From the NCBI RefSeq assembly GCF_024699985.1, contig NZ_JAJONA010000001.1, positions 4,594,501-4,658,500 of the forward strand: DNA of 64,000 bases, written 5' to 3'. Within the stretch, counting starts at the first letter, position 1; every line of letters starts with the position of its first letter. Below are positions 46,471 through 56,242 of the stretch, one piece after another. The notes beneath the pieces are model-generated. The model had not been told where the DNA came from, searched no databases, and saw only the letters and a list, made by a program, of their open reading frames with translations. The translations under genes and the position numbers were made by a program. Origin of the DNA: Phenylobacterium sp. J367 (GTDB lineage: Bacteria; Pseudomonadota; Alphaproteobacteria; Caulobacterales; Caulobacteraceae).

Positions 46471-47128
46471 ATGTCCCTCGCCTACCCCCTCGACGATCCT
46501 CGCACGGAGCTTCCGTCGGCCGGCCTCACCGAACTGATGGATCGCGCCGCGGTGCGGATGGGCTTCGCACGCAACGAGGAGATCTACGCCCAGGGCGAGC
46601 CGGCGGAGTTCCTCTACCGCGTGGTGTCCGGATCGGTGCGGACGATCCGGCTGGCCAGCGACGGCCGCCGGCAGGTGGGGGGACTTCTACTACCCCGGCG
46701 ACCTGTTCGGCCTGGAGACCGGCCCTGACCACTGTTTCTCGGCCGAGGCGCTCGCCGACTGCGCCATCATGGTGATCCGCCGGACGACCATCCGCGCCCA
46801 CGGTGGAGAGGCGGCCCTGGAACGCGCCATCCTGCAGGCCACGCGCCGCGAACTGGAACGCGCCCAGGCCCATCTCCTGCTGCTCGGCCGCAAGACCGCC
46901 CAGGAAAAGGTCGCCGCCTTCCTGCTGGCCCACGCCGAGACGCAGGACGAGGGCCGTCCCGTCGAGTTGCCCATGGGCCGCCAGGACATCGCCGACTACC
47001 TGGGCCTAACCATCGAGACCGTCTCGCGCATGCTGACGCAGCTCCAGGCCCAGGAGATCGTGGAGTTCCCCTCGGCCCGCCGCTTCCGTGTCCGCCGCTG
47101 GGAGCGCCTGGAGGAACTGGCCGACTAG
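46471..47128 (+). CDS. fixK: FixK/Fnr-family Crp-type activator (frameshift)
   Basis: 218-residue cyclic-nucleotide-binding-fold regulator. The N-terminal beta-barrel includes EEIYAQGEPAEFLYRVVSGS, and after correction of an extra G in the run at 46676-46681 it continues FYYPGDLFGLETG. The C-terminal helix-turn-helix is GRQDIADYLGLTIETVSRML. No N-terminal Fnr-type cysteine cluster is present, so it is a FixK rather than an oxygen-sensing Fnr. It is followed by fixL and fixJ and is expected to bind TTGAT-N4-ATCAA boxes at hemN and ccoN. Confidence 0.93.
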
Positions 47129-47174
47129 CCGCCGCGGTTGCGCGACGGCGGCGCGGGCCCTACCGCTTGCGGCG

Positions 47175-48658
47175 ATGAGCATCGCCCTTCGCGCCTCGCC
47201 CCTTGGACGCGCCGCGCCCTACGCGGTGGCGGTGATCGCCACCGTGGGCTGCGCCCTGGTGCGCCTGGCGCTCGGTCCCTTCTTCGAGGCCCAGACCGGA
47301 CTGCTGCTGTTCGCGCCGGCCCTGATGCTCAGCGCCGCCATGGGCGGGTTCGGCCCGGCGATCCTGGCCACGATCCTCAGCGTCGCCGCCGCCACCGGGT
47401 TCAGCGGCGCGGCGCTCGTCACCGACACGGCCAACCTCGTCGACGCGGTGGTCTTCCTCCTGCTCGGGATCGCCAGCGGCATCGCGGGTTCGCGCCTGGC
47501 GAACGGGGCCCGCGAGACCGCCGCGGCCCTGGAGCACCTGGAGGCCCGCGAGGCCCATGTGCAGTCGATCCTCGCCACCGTCCCCGACGCCATGATCGTC
47601 ATCGACGAGCAGGGGATCATGCAGTCGTTCAGCATCGCCGCCGAGCGCCTGTTCGGCTGGACCGCCGCCGAGGCGATCGGCCGGAACGTCTCCATCCTGA
47701 TGCCCAACCCCTATCGCGACGCCCACGACAGCTACCTGCACCGCTACCTGGACACCGGCGAGCGGCGGATCATCGGGCTGGGACGCGTGGTGGTGGGCGA
47801 GCGGCGCGACGGCTCGACCTTCCCCATGGAGCTGGCCGTGGGCGAGATGCGCTCCGGCGAGCGGCGCTTCTTCACGGGGTTCGTCCGCGACCTGACCGAG
47901 CGCCAGGCCACCGAGCGGCGGCTGCAGGACCTGCAATCGGAACTGGTCCATGTGTCGCGCCTGACGGCCCTGGGCGAGATGGCCTCGGCGCTCGCGCACG
48001 AGCTGAACCAGCCCCTGGCCGCGGTCTCCAACTACGTGAAGGGCAGCGCGCGGCTGATCGAGCAGGAGCCCGTGGACCGCCCGAAGGTGAAGGCGGCCCT
48101 GGAAAGCGCCGGCGAACAGGCGCTGCGCGCCGGCCAGATCATCCGCCGCCTCCGCGACTTCGTGGGCAAGGGCGAGGCCGAGCGGCGGCTCGAGAGCCTC
48201 CCACAGCTCCTCGAGGAGGCCGGCGCCCTGGCCATGGTGGGGGCCAAGGGCGCGGCGTGCGCCTGCGCTTCACCATCGACCGCGGGGTCGACCTCGTGCT
48301 GGCCGACAAGGTCCAGATCCAGCAGGTGGTGCTGAACCTGATGCGCAACGCCATCGACGCCATGGAGGACAGCCCCCGGCGCGAGCTGGTGGTGGCGGCC
48401 CGCGCGGCCGACGACGACATGGTGGAGGTCTCGGTCACCGACACCGGTCCCGGCATCAGTCCGGAAGTGGCCGACCAGCTCTTCCAGCCCTTCATCACCA
48501 CCAAGGCCCACGGCATGGGCGTCGGCCTCTCGATCTCCCGCACGATCATCGAGGCCCATGGCGGCCGCATCTGGGTTGAACCGAATCCGCCCGGCGGGGC
48601 TATCTTCCGCTTCACCATCATGGCGGCGCCCGAAGGAGAGCTGACGGACGGTGAGTGA
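47175..48658 (+). CDS. fixL: FixL, haem-PAS oxygen-sensing histidine kinase (frameshift)
   Basis: 494 residues: DUF4118-type membrane domain (QTGLLLFAPALMLSAAMGGF), then a PAS domain matching the FixL haem domain. Proximal haem ligand His184 is in RDAHDSYLHRY and the O2-gating Arg204 is in GLGRVVVG, 20 residues apart as in Bradyrhizobium FixL. The phospho-accepting His275 is in ASALAHELNQPLAAVSNYV, and the kinase core has NLMRNAIDAMED and DTGPGISPEVADQLF. One base is missing near 48250. The stop overlaps the fixJ GTG by 8 bp. Confidence 0.95.
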
Positions 48659-49256
48659 TCAAGTTGTCCATGTGATCGACGACGACGAGGCGATGCGGGA
48701 CTCGCTCGCCTTCCTCCTCGACACCGCGGGCCTGCGCGCGACGACCTACGAGTCCGCCGTGGCCTTCCTGGCGCAGGCGGACGCGCTGGCGCCCGGCTGC
48801 ATCATCACCGACGTGCGGATGCCGGAGATGAACGGGCTGGAGCTGGTCCGGAAGCTGAAGGACCGGAACATCCCCCATCCGGTGATCGTCATCACCGGCC
48901 ATGGCGACGTGCCCCTCGCCGTCGACGCCATGAAGGCCGGCGTCGTCGACTTCCTGGAGAAGCCGTTCGACGACGAGGTCCTGTTGCGGGCGGTCCGCTC
49001 CGCGCTCGACGCCCGGGAGCGACAGGACCAGAAGGACGCCGAAAAGCGCCGGTTCGAGGCGATGCTGGAAAGCCTCTCGCCGCGCGAGACCGAGGTCCTG
49101 CGCGGCGTCATCGCCGGCAAGGCGAACAAGATCATCGCCTACGAGCTTGGCATCAGCCCAAGGACGGTGGAGGTCTACCGGGCCAATGTGATGACCAAGA
49201 CCGGAGCCGCCGGCCTCTCGGAACTGGTGAGGATGGCGCTGCTGGCCGGCTTCTAG
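48651..49256 (+). CDS. fixJ: FixJ, LuxR-type response regulator
   Basis: 201-residue partner of FixL. The receiver has HVIDDDEAMRDSLAFLLDTA, phospho-acceptor Asp54 in IITDVRMPEMNGLEL and Lys in LEKPFDDE; the C-terminal LuxR helix-turn-helix is ESLSPRETEVLRGVIAGKAN and TVEVYRANVMTKTGA. GTG start at 48651, inside the end of fixL. Frame intact. When phosphorylated under low oxygen it should activate fixK. Confidence 0.96.
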   Translation: MSDQVVHVIDDDEAMRDSLAFLLDTAGLRATTYESAVAFLAQADALAPGCIITDVRMPEMNGLELVRKLKDRNIPHPVIVITGHGDVPLAVDAMKAGVVDFLEKPFDDEVLLRAVRSALDARERQDQKDAEKRRFEAMLESLSPRETEVLRGVIAGKANKIIAYELGISPRTVEVYRANVMTKTGAAGLSELVRMALLAGF

Positions 49257-49429
49257 ACGTCTCCGGACGGCGGGTCGGGCCGGGAGACGCTCTTCGCCTG
49301 GGTGATCTCGATCGGCGGGGCCGGGGGCCGCTTGCGGCCGGCCCGGAGCCACATGAGCCCCAGCGCGCCCACGAACACCGCATAGGCGCCCAGCACGAGC
49401 GCCAGATAGGCGAGGCTCGCCGCGGTCAT
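49253..49429 (-). CDS. Small membrane protein of unknown function
   Basis: 58 residues: one hydrophobic helix (SLAYLALVLGAYAVFVGALGL) and a basic/polar tail (RAGRKRPPAPPIEITQAKS). ATG 49429 lies 2 bp after the hemN stop, so it is probably in the hemN transcript; its stop overlaps the end of fixJ by 4 bp. Not CcoS, which lies at 50854-51012. Function unknown; an accessory role in the haem or oxidase pathway is only inferred from position. Confidence 0.65.
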   Translation of the reverse strand: MTAASLAYLALVLGAYAVFVGALGLMWLRAGRKRPPAPPIEITQAKSVSRPDPPSGDV

Positions 49430-49431
49430 GG

Positions 49432-50809
49432 CTAGAGCGCCTTCGAATGCCGGCCGCCATCCGGCTGGAAATAGGCGTCGAACACCGCGCAGACCGAGCG
49501 GACCACCGCGCGGCCGGCCTCGCTGACCTCCACCTTCGGGCCCAAAAGGCGCACCAGCCCGTCGGCGGCGAAGGGGGCGAGCCGGCTGCGGGCGGCCGCC
49601 AGGTCGGCGGGATCGCGCCCGTGACGTGCGCAGACGGCCGCCAGGTCGACCTCGAGGTCGCACATCAGCCGCTCGATGATCTCGCCCCGGAACCGATCGT
49701 CGGCGGTCACCGCGACGCCGCGCGCAATCGGCAGCTCTCCGGCCGCGATCGCAGCCCGCCAGCCGAGTTCCTGCGCCACGTTCTGCACGAAGCCCTGCGG
49801 CAGCGCCCCGATCGCCGAAGCGCCGAGCCCAAGCAGGGTCCTGGCCTGGTCGGTCGTGTAACCCTGGAAGTTGCGATGCAGCCGGCCCTGCGTCAGAGCC
49901 AGCGCCAGTTCGTCGTCCGGGACCGCGAAATGGTCGAGGCCGATCCGGACATAGCCGGCCGTCATCAGCCGTTCGGCCGCCGCGTCCGCCTGGTCGAGGC
50001 GCTCGGCGGGGCCCGGCAGGGCGGCCTCGTGGATGAGCTGCTGATGGCTCTTCATCCAGGGCACGTGGGCGTAGCCGAAGAGCGCGATCCGCTCCGGCCG
50101 GAGTGTCAGGACGGCGTCGAGGGTGGAGAGCGTGTTCTCCACCGTCTGATGGGGCAGGCCGTACATCAGGTCGAGATTGACGGAACGCACGCCCGCCTCG
50201 CGCAGCCAGCCGACGCCGGCCTCGATCTCGGCGAAGGACTCCCGGCGGTTCACCGCCCGCTGGACCTGGGGCGACAGGTTCTGGACGCCGAGGCTGGCGC
50301 GCGTCAGGCCCAGGGCAGCCGGCCGCCTGCACCCAGGCCGGTGTCAGGACCGCCGGGTCCAGCTCCGCGGCGACCTCGAGATCCGGCGTCAGGTCGAAGA
50401 CCCGGCCGAGCGCGCCCAGGATCGCCGCCAGCTCGTCGGGCGTGAGCATGTTGGGCGTGCCGCCGCCGAAGTGGATGGCGTTGGCCGGCAGCCGGCCCGG
50501 CAGGGCGCCCTCCAGCAGGGCGATCTCGGCGAGCAGATGCTGGACGTAGTCGCCGACCGGCTGGTGGCGGTTCACCGCCCGGGTGTTGCAGCCGCAGTAC
50601 CAGCACAGACGCGCGCAGAACGGGATGTGCAGGTAGAGCGAGACGGCCTCTTTGGCCGGCAGGGCGGCCAGCCAGGCGCGATAGGTATCGGCGCCCACCT
50701 CGGGGCTGAACTGCAGGGCGGTCGGATAGCTCGTGTAGCGCGGCGCGCGGCCGTCGTACTTGGCCACCAGCTGGGCCTGGGAGAGCGGGACTTCGGCGAG
50801 GGCGGTCAT
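49432..50809 (-). CDS. hemN: HemN, oxygen-independent coproporphyrinogen III oxidase (frameshift)
   Basis: Radical-SAM enzyme of about 458 residues that decarboxylates coproporphyrinogen III without O2. The Fe-S ligand motif is HIPFCARLCWYCGCNT (Cys65, 69, 72), with AIHFGGGTPNMLTPDELAA and LDLMYGLPHQTVEN downstream. An extra T near 50311-50314 (after WVQAAG) breaks the frame; corrected, it continues as LGLTRASLGVQNLSPQVQRA. A FixK box stands 35 bp upstream of the ATG at 50809, so low-oxygen induction is expected. Confidence 0.94.
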
Positions 50810-50843
50810 GGTTCCAGACTGCCCGGGAGGCTCGCGCCCCGCC

Positions 50844-50857
50844 GTGATCCAGATCAA
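50844..50857 (-). promoter_or_regulatory. FixK box upstream of hemN
   Basis: Read on the minus strand TTGATCTGGATCAC matches the TTGAT-N4-ATCAA FixK/Fnr consensus at nine of ten defined positions. It lies 35 bp before the hemN start and covers the ccoS stop codon. Confidence 0.85.
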
Positions 50858-51012
50858 GCCTCGGGCCTGTCGTCCGGATCGTCCAGGAGGATGCGGTTCG
50901 CATCTCCGGCCGGGTCGTCGTACTGGCCGTCGCGGAGCGTCCACCAGAAGGCGGCGACCGCCAGCAGCCCGAGGCCGACGGAGAACGGCGCGAGGAACAG
51001 CAGGATGGTCAT
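50854..51012 (-). CDS. ccoS: CcoS, cbb3 oxidase maturation protein
   Basis: 52 residues with one membrane helix (MTILLFLAPFSVGLGLLAVA) followed by FWWTLRDGQYDDPAGDANRI, the CcoS signature. CcoS is needed to insert haem or copper into cbb3 oxidase. The ATG overlaps the ccoI stop by 4 bp. Its stop codon is inside the FixK box of hemN. Confidence 0.92.
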   Translation of the reverse strand: MTILLFLAPFSVGLGLLAVAAFWWTLRDGQYDDPAGDANRILLDDPDDRPEA

Positions 51013-53181
51013 GTCCGGCGCCCCATCCTGAGCGCGTTGAGCGTCACCGCCAGCGACGAACCGGACATCGCGAGCGCCGCCACGAACGGGTTCACCAGGC
51101 CGAGCATGGCCGCCGGGCCGGCGACCAGGTTGTAGAGCGCCGCGAAGGCGAAATTCTCCAGCGCCCGGCGCCGCGCCGTCGTGGCGACGTCGATGGCGGT
51201 CGCGACGGCCGCGAGCCCTCGCCCGAGAACACCAGGTCCGCGGCGTTCTGGCTGGCCTCCAGCGCCGTGCCGGGGGCCATGGCCGCGTGCGCCCGGGCCA
51301 GGGCCGCGGCGTCGTTCAGGCCATCGCCGACCATCAGGACCCGGCGTCCCTGGGCGGCGAGCGCATCGATCGCGGCGGCCTTGTCCTGCGGCGTCAGGCC
51401 GGCGCGCCAGGCGTCGATCCCGGCCGCCTCCGCCGCGGCGGCCACCGGCCCGGCCACGTCGCCCGACAGCACCTCGACGGTCAGGCCGCGGGCCCTGAGC
51501 GCCGCGACGGTGCCGGCGGCGTCGGCCCGCAGGCGGTCGGAGAACCGGAAGCGGATCTTCGTGTCACCCTCGAAGCCGAACCACAGCTCCGTCTCGCCAG
51601 CGGCGCGCCCCTCGACGCCGACGAAGGCGGCCCGGCCCAGGCGGGCTCGGCGGCCGTCGATGACGCCCTCGACGCCCTGGCCGGCCTGCTCGCGCACGTC
51701 GGACGCTGAGGGCCCCTCCCCGCCGCATCCGCCATCGCGCGGGCCAGCGGATGCCGCGAGGCGCGCGCCAGCGGCGCGGCGAGCGTCAGGGCCGCCGGGC
51801 ACGGGTCGATCAGGCTGGGCCGGCCCTCGGTGAGCACGCCGGTCTTGTCGAACACCACATGGTCGACCTCGGCGAGCCGCTCCAGCGCGGCGCCGGACTT
51901 CACCAGCACGCCCCGGCGGAACAGGCGGGCCGACGCCATGATCTGGACCGCCGGGACGGCCAGGCCGAGGGCGCAGGGACAGGTGATGATCAGCACCGCC
52001 ACCGCCCGGATCAGCGCCTCGCGCGGCCCGAGCCCGAGCGCCCAGCCGCCGGCGAAGGTCAGCGCCGCGGCGGTGTGCACCACCGGCACGTAGATGGCGG
52101 CGGCCTTGTCGGCGAGCCGGACGTATCTCGACTTGGACTGGGCGCCGGCCTCGACGAGCCGGGCGATGGCGGCGAGCGCCGAATCCTCCGAGCGCGCGGT
52201 GGCCCGCAGGGTGATGAAGCCCGAGAGGTTCAGCGCGCCGGCCCGGCAGAGCGTCCCCTCCTCCACGGCGACGGGGGCGGTCTCGCCGGTCAGCAGGGCG
52301 TCGTCGAGCGACGAGGCGCCTGCCTCGATCCGACCGTCGACCGGAATGCGCTCGCCGGGCCGCACCAGGACAAGATCGCCAGGCTGCACCTCGCTGAGAG
52401 GCTTGCGACGCTCGCGCCCCAGGCTGTCCAGCACCGCCGCGGCCGGGGCCTGCAGGGCGAGGAGGTCGCCGGCGGCGCTGCGCGCGCGGGCCCGCAGCCG
52501 ATGGTCCAGCCAGCGGCCGATCAGCAGCAGGAAGAGGAGCGAGACGGCGGCGTCGAAATAGGCGTCGCGTCCGTTCAGCAGGGTCTCGGAGAAGCTGATG
52601 ACCAGGGTCAGGATCACGCCGATGGAGATCGGCACATCCATGTTGGCGCGGCCGGCCTTAAGCGACCTCCAGGCCGACTGAAAGAACGGCATCCCGGCAT
52701 AGACGGCGCACGGCGCGCCGACCGCGCCGGACAGCCACATCATCACCTGCTTCGTGGCCGGTCCCAGCTCCTGGCCGAACAGGCCGGCCCACAGCGGCAC
52801 CGAGAACATCATGGTGTTCATGGCCCCGAACGCCGCCACCGCGAGCGCCAGCACCAGCCGGCGGCCCTCGCGGTCGTGCGCCGCCTGGGCCTGTCCGGGA
52901 TCGTAGGGGGTCGCCGGATAGCCGAGGCGGTCCAGCGTCGCGATCACCTGGCCAGGGTCGCCGTCGGCGCCTTTGAATCCCACCGCGAGCTTGCCGCTGG
53001 TCAGGTTCAGCCGCGCGGTCTCGACGCCCGGCAGCTTGCCGACCGCCGTCTCGATCTTCGCCATGCAGGCGGCGCAGCGGGCCCCGCGCACGAGGAGGTC
53101 CAGGCTGGCGCGGCCGTCCTCGCCCTTCGCCAGGAAGGCGGAGAAGTCGGCGCCCGGCCCCGCGTCATAGGTCAGCGCCAC
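51009..53181 (-). CDS. ccoI: CcoI (FixI), copper P-type ATPase for cbb3 assembly (two frameshifts)
   Basis: P1B-type copper-transporting ATPase of about 724 residues. It has an N-terminal HMA metal site GARCAACMAKIE (Cys36, 39), the CPC motif in IITCPCALGLAVP, the phosphorylation site DKTGVLTEG, HPLARAMAD and the hinge motif MVGDGLNDAAAL. A G is missing in the run at 51721-51724 and another near 51213-51216; adding them gives a continuous frame from GTG 53181 to TGA 51009. Supplies copper to the CcoN active site. Overlaps ccoH by 10 bp. Confidence 0.93.
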
Positions 53182-53657
53182 GTGAGCCTCCGCTCGGCCG
53201 TGAACAGCCTCCCCTGGCCGTCCCGCGCTTCGGCCGTCAGGTCCCAGGCGCCGTCGATCGCCCCGGTCGTCGCCTCGTAGCGCCCGGGCGCCGTGCGCTG
53301 GAAAGTCAGCATCCGCCGCCCGGCTTCGGTCGCCGGGCGTTCCAGCCGGCCGCTTACGGAGAGGCCGGCCACCGGCGCGCCGGTGCGGTCCTGGACCTGC
53401 ACCACCACGACCCCCGGCTGGGCTTCGGCGGCGGCGCGCCAGCCGAGCGCCGCCTGGGCCTCGAGCTGGGCGATCCGCCGGTTGTAGAGCAGGCCGTCCT
53501 CGTAGGGGGTCACCGAGACCTCGCCGGGGTAGGTCTTCAGCGCCAGCGCCATGAAGGTCACGTCGACGCCGATCACCACGGCGAAGAAGGCCGTGACGCC
53601 GCCGAGCACATGCCAGCCGCGGACGCGATAGCCGTCAGGCGCATGGGTCGCACTCAT
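53172..53657 (-). CDS. ccoH: CcoH (FixH), cbb3 oxidase assembly protein
   Basis: 161-residue bitopic protein: one helix (WHVLGGVTAFFAVVIGVDVTF) then a periplasmic domain beginning with TYPGEVSVTPYEDGLLYNRR, the FixH hallmark. It is required for assembly or stability of cbb3 oxidase. Both ends overlap neighbours (ccoG by ATGA, ccoI by 10 bp). Frame intact. Confidence 0.93.
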   Translation of the reverse strand: MSATHAPDGYRVRGWHVLGGVTAFFAVVIGVDVTFMALALKTYPGEVSVTPYEDGLLYNRRIAQLEAQAALGWRAAAEAQPGVVVVQVQDRTGAPVAGLSVSGRLERPATEAGRRMLTFQRTAPGRYEATTGAIDGAWDLTAEARDGQGRLFTAERRLTWR

Positions 53658-55150
53658 GGGTTGGCGTCTCCTGACAGGAAGGTGGTCTTCGTCCTCACCG
53701 CCTGGCCGGCGGCGCGGATCTCGAAGGCGGCCGGCATGTTGGCCTGGGCGATCTGGTCGGGCGCCGCGGTCACGAAGACGCGAATGGCGGTCACCTCGTT
53801 CGGCTGGGCGGTGAGCACGAGGGGCTGGCCGGCCGGGCGGCCCGGGCTCTTCACCAGGGCCCCGGCTACGCCGTCGAACCGGACCTCCAAGGTCTGCGGC
53901 GCGAAGGTGCGGTTGGCGATCTTCAGCGTGTAGCCGTTGCGGATCGCCCCGTCGTGCAGCCGCACGAAGGTCGGGTTGCGGTCGCGCAGCGCGTGCAGCT
54001 CGAACGACGGCCGGGTCATCAGGCCAAAGGTCATCAGGCCGGAGACCACCATCAGGGCCACGGCGTAGAAGACCGTCCGCGAGCGCAGGAAGCGGTAGCG
54101 CGGCGTCTGGCCCTGCTCACGCTCGACCACGGCCGCGTCGGTATCGAAGGCGATCAGCGCCTTCGGCCGGCCGACCTTCACCATGATCTCGTCGCAGGCG
54201 TCGATGCACAGGGCGCAGTTGATGCACTCGAGCTGCGGACCCTGCCGGATGTCGATGCCCATGGGACAGGCCACGATACATTGCCGACAGTCGATGCAGT
54301 CGCCGCGGCCGGCCCAGTCCTGGCCCTTCTTGTGCGCGCCGCGCGGTTCGCCGCGGTCGTAGCGGTAGGTGACCTGCAGGGAGTGTCGGTCCAGCATCGC
54401 GCCCTGGATGCGCGGCCAGGGGCACATGTAGATGCAGACCTGCTCGCGCATGAAGCCGGCGAACACATAGGTCGTGGCGGTCAGCAGGAAGCAGAAGATG
54501 TAGGCGGTCGCCGGCGCCTGGCCGATCCAGAAGTCCCGCAGCAGGCTGGGGGCGTCGTGGTAGTAGAAGATCCACGCCCCGCCGGTGCCGAAGCCGATGG
54601 CGAGCCAGGTCAGGTGCTTGCCCGCCTTGCGCCAGGCCTTGTCGAGGGACCAGGGCGCGGCGTCCAGGCGCATACGCGCGTTGCGGTCGCCCTCGAACAG
54701 CCGCTCCACGTGGATGAACAGGTCGGTCCAGACCGTCTGCGGGCAGGCGTAGCCGCACCAAAGCCGCCCGAACAGCGCCGTCGCCAGGAAGAGCCCGAGC
54801 GCCGCGATGATCAGCAGGCCGGTGATGAAGTGGACTTCCTGCGGCCAGAGCTGGATGTCGAAGAAGTAGAACCGGCGTCCGGCGAAATCGACCAGCACCG
54901 CCTGGTCGGGCAGCTTGCCCGGCCGGTCCCAGCGGATCCACGGCGTGACGTAGTAGATGCCGAGCATCACGATGAGCAGGGCCCACTTGATCGCGCGCCA
55001 CTTGCCGTGGACCAGCTTCGGATAGATCGGGGTGCGCGGCTTGTAGAGGCCGCCGCCCGCGTCCTTTTTCCGGACCCGTTCGGCGGCCGAGACCGGAGCC
55101 TCGCGCGCCACGGGCTCGGTCCTCGAGACGCGGTCGATGACGACGGTCAT
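53654..55150 (-). CDS. ccoG: CcoG (FixG/RdxA), membrane Fe-S protein for cbb3 assembly
   Basis: 498 residues with several helices and an inserted ferredoxin domain holding two 4Fe-4S sets: CIDCRQCIVACP and CINCALCIDACD. WCGYACPQTVWTDLFIHVER is a further FixG segment. The C-terminal domain is an extracytoplasmic Ig-like fold (PSFELHALRDRNPTFVRLHD). CcoG reduces copper for insertion into CcoN. The frame is intact and the start overlaps the ccoP stop by ATGA. Confidence 0.95.
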   Translation of the reverse strand: MTVVIDRVSRTEPVAREAPVSAAERVRKKDAGGGLYKPRTPIYPKLVHGKWRAIKWALLIVMLGIYYVTPWIRWDRPGKLPDQAVLVDFAGRRFYFFDIQLWPQEVHFITGLLIIAALGLFLATALFGRLWCGYACPQTVWTDLFIHVERLFEGDRNARMRLDAAPWSLDKAWRKAGKHLTWLAIGFGTGGAWIFYYHDAPSLLRDFWIGQAPATAYIFCFLLTATTYVFAGFMREQVCIYMCPWPRIQGAMLDRHSLQVTYRYDRGEPRGAHKKGQDWAGRGDCIDCRQCIVACPMGIDIRQGPQLECINCALCIDACDEIMVKVGRPKALIAFDTDAAVVEREQGQTPRYRFLRSRTVFYAVALMVVSGLMTFGLMTRPSFELHALRDRNPTFVRLHDGAIRNGYTLKIANRTFAPQTLEVRFDGVAGALVKSPGRPAGQPLVLTAQPNEVTAIRVFVTAAPDQIAQANMPAAFEIRAAGQAVRTKTTFLSGDANP

Positions 55151-56076
55151 CGGCCGGCGCCGCCTGCGCTGGCTTGCGGCCGGGGCGCCTCGGCGACGTC
55201 ATCAGCCCCGCCGGCGTTGGCGTGGATGTAGACCGCCAGCGCCTTGATGGTCTCGGCGCTGAACCGCCCGCCCCAGGTGGGCATGACGCCGTTGCGGCCG
55301 TTCCAGATCTGGTCGTGGATCGCCTTGCGGTCCGACCCATACAGCCACTCCGCATCGGTCAGGTTCGGCACGCCGCGGACTGCGTCGCCGGCGCCGGCGG
55401 GGCCGTGGCAGGCGACGCACTGGTCGACATAGGTCTGGCGCGCCCGCTCCACGGCGGCCGGATCGGCCTTCCGGCCGGACAGCGCCATGACGTACTCGGT
55501 GAGATCGGCGACCTTGGGCTCGTCCAGCATCTGGTCGCGGCCGAAGGCCGGCATCACCGTCTCGCCGCGGGTCTGGGGATGGCCGGCGCGGACGCCCACG
55601 TCGATGGTGTGGCGGATGTCGTCCAGTGAGCCGCCCCACAGCCAGACGTCGTCGCGCAGGTTCGGATAGCCCTTGGCGCCCGCCCCGCCTGCGCCGTGGC
55701 AGGTGGCGCAGTTGTCGCCGAACACCGACTGGCCGACCTGCAGGGCGTAGGCCTGCAGCTCCGGATCCTGCTCGATCTGCTGCAGCGAGGCGGCCTGCAG
55801 CTTGACCTCGCCCGCCCCGCGCTGGGCCTTGAGCGCCGCCAGTTCCTGGCTGACCTCGGCGCGGTCGGACTGGCCGCGGATACCCTTGGTGTAGCCGGTG
55901 ATCCCCGGCCAGGCCGGCATGAAGACCCAGTAGACGAAGGCCCAGGCGATGGTCCCGTACCAGACCCACAGCCACCAGCGCGGCAGGGGGTTGTCGAGCT
56001 CCTTGATGCCGTCCCACTCGTGCCCGGTGGTCTCGACGCCGGAGTGTTCGTCGGTCTCGCGATTGCGGTCAGACAT
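55147..56076 (-). CDS. ccoP: CcoP, dihaem cytochrome c subunit of cbb3 oxidase
   Basis: 309-residue membrane-anchored dihaem cytochrome c. The anchor is WWLWVWYGTIAWAFVYWVF, preceded by ELDNPLPRWW; the two haem sites are CATCHG and CVACHG. A Met ligand is likely in VMPAFGRD and VMPTWGG. It passes electrons to CcoO and CcoN. It overlaps ccoQ and ccoG, so the operon is tightly coupled. Frame intact. Confidence 0.97.
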   Translation of the reverse strand: MSDRNRETDEHSGVETTGHEWDGIKELDNPLPRWWLWVWYGTIAWAFVYWVFMPAWPGITGYTKGIRGQSDRAEVSQELAALKAQRGAGEVKLQAASLQQIEQDPELQAYALQVGQSVFGDNCATCHGAGGAGAKGYPNLRDDVWLWGGSLDDIRHTIDVGVRAGHPQTRGETVMPAFGRDQMLDEPKVADLTEYVMALSGRKADPAAVERARQTYVDQCVACHGPAGAGDAVRGVPNLTDAEWLYGSDRKAIHDQIWNGRNGVMPTWGGRFSAETIKALAVYIHANAGGADDVAEAPRPQASAGGAGR

Positions 56077-56242
56077 CCTCGCTCTCGTCCTTCTCGAGCG
56101 GCAGTTGGGCGAGGCGCTGGAACGCCTCCTTGTGCTGGGGCCAGAGCGCGTAGGCAACGGCGGCGGCAAAGATCAGCGCGAAGTAGAGGGTCCCGCCCTG
56201 CTGGGCGAAGCGGGCCACGGTCTCGTAGGTCAGGCCGCTCAT
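56069..56242 (-). CDS. ccoQ: CcoQ, small cbb3 oxidase subunit
   Basis: 57 residues (MSGLTYETVARFAQQGGTLY then a single helix FALIFAAAVAYALWP and an acidic tail). Size, helix and position between ccoO and ccoP define CcoQ, which stabilises the complex. The ATG overlaps the corrected ccoO stop and the stop overlaps ccoP by 8 bp. Confidence 0.9.
   Translation of the reverse strand: MSGLTYETVARFAQQGGTLYFALIFAAAVAYALWPQHKEAFQRLAQLPLEKDESEDV

Noticed and set aside
49253..49429. Calling the small protein after hemN CcoS
   Set aside because: A far better CcoS, with the FWWTLRDGQYDD signature and overlapping ccoI, lies at 50854-51012.
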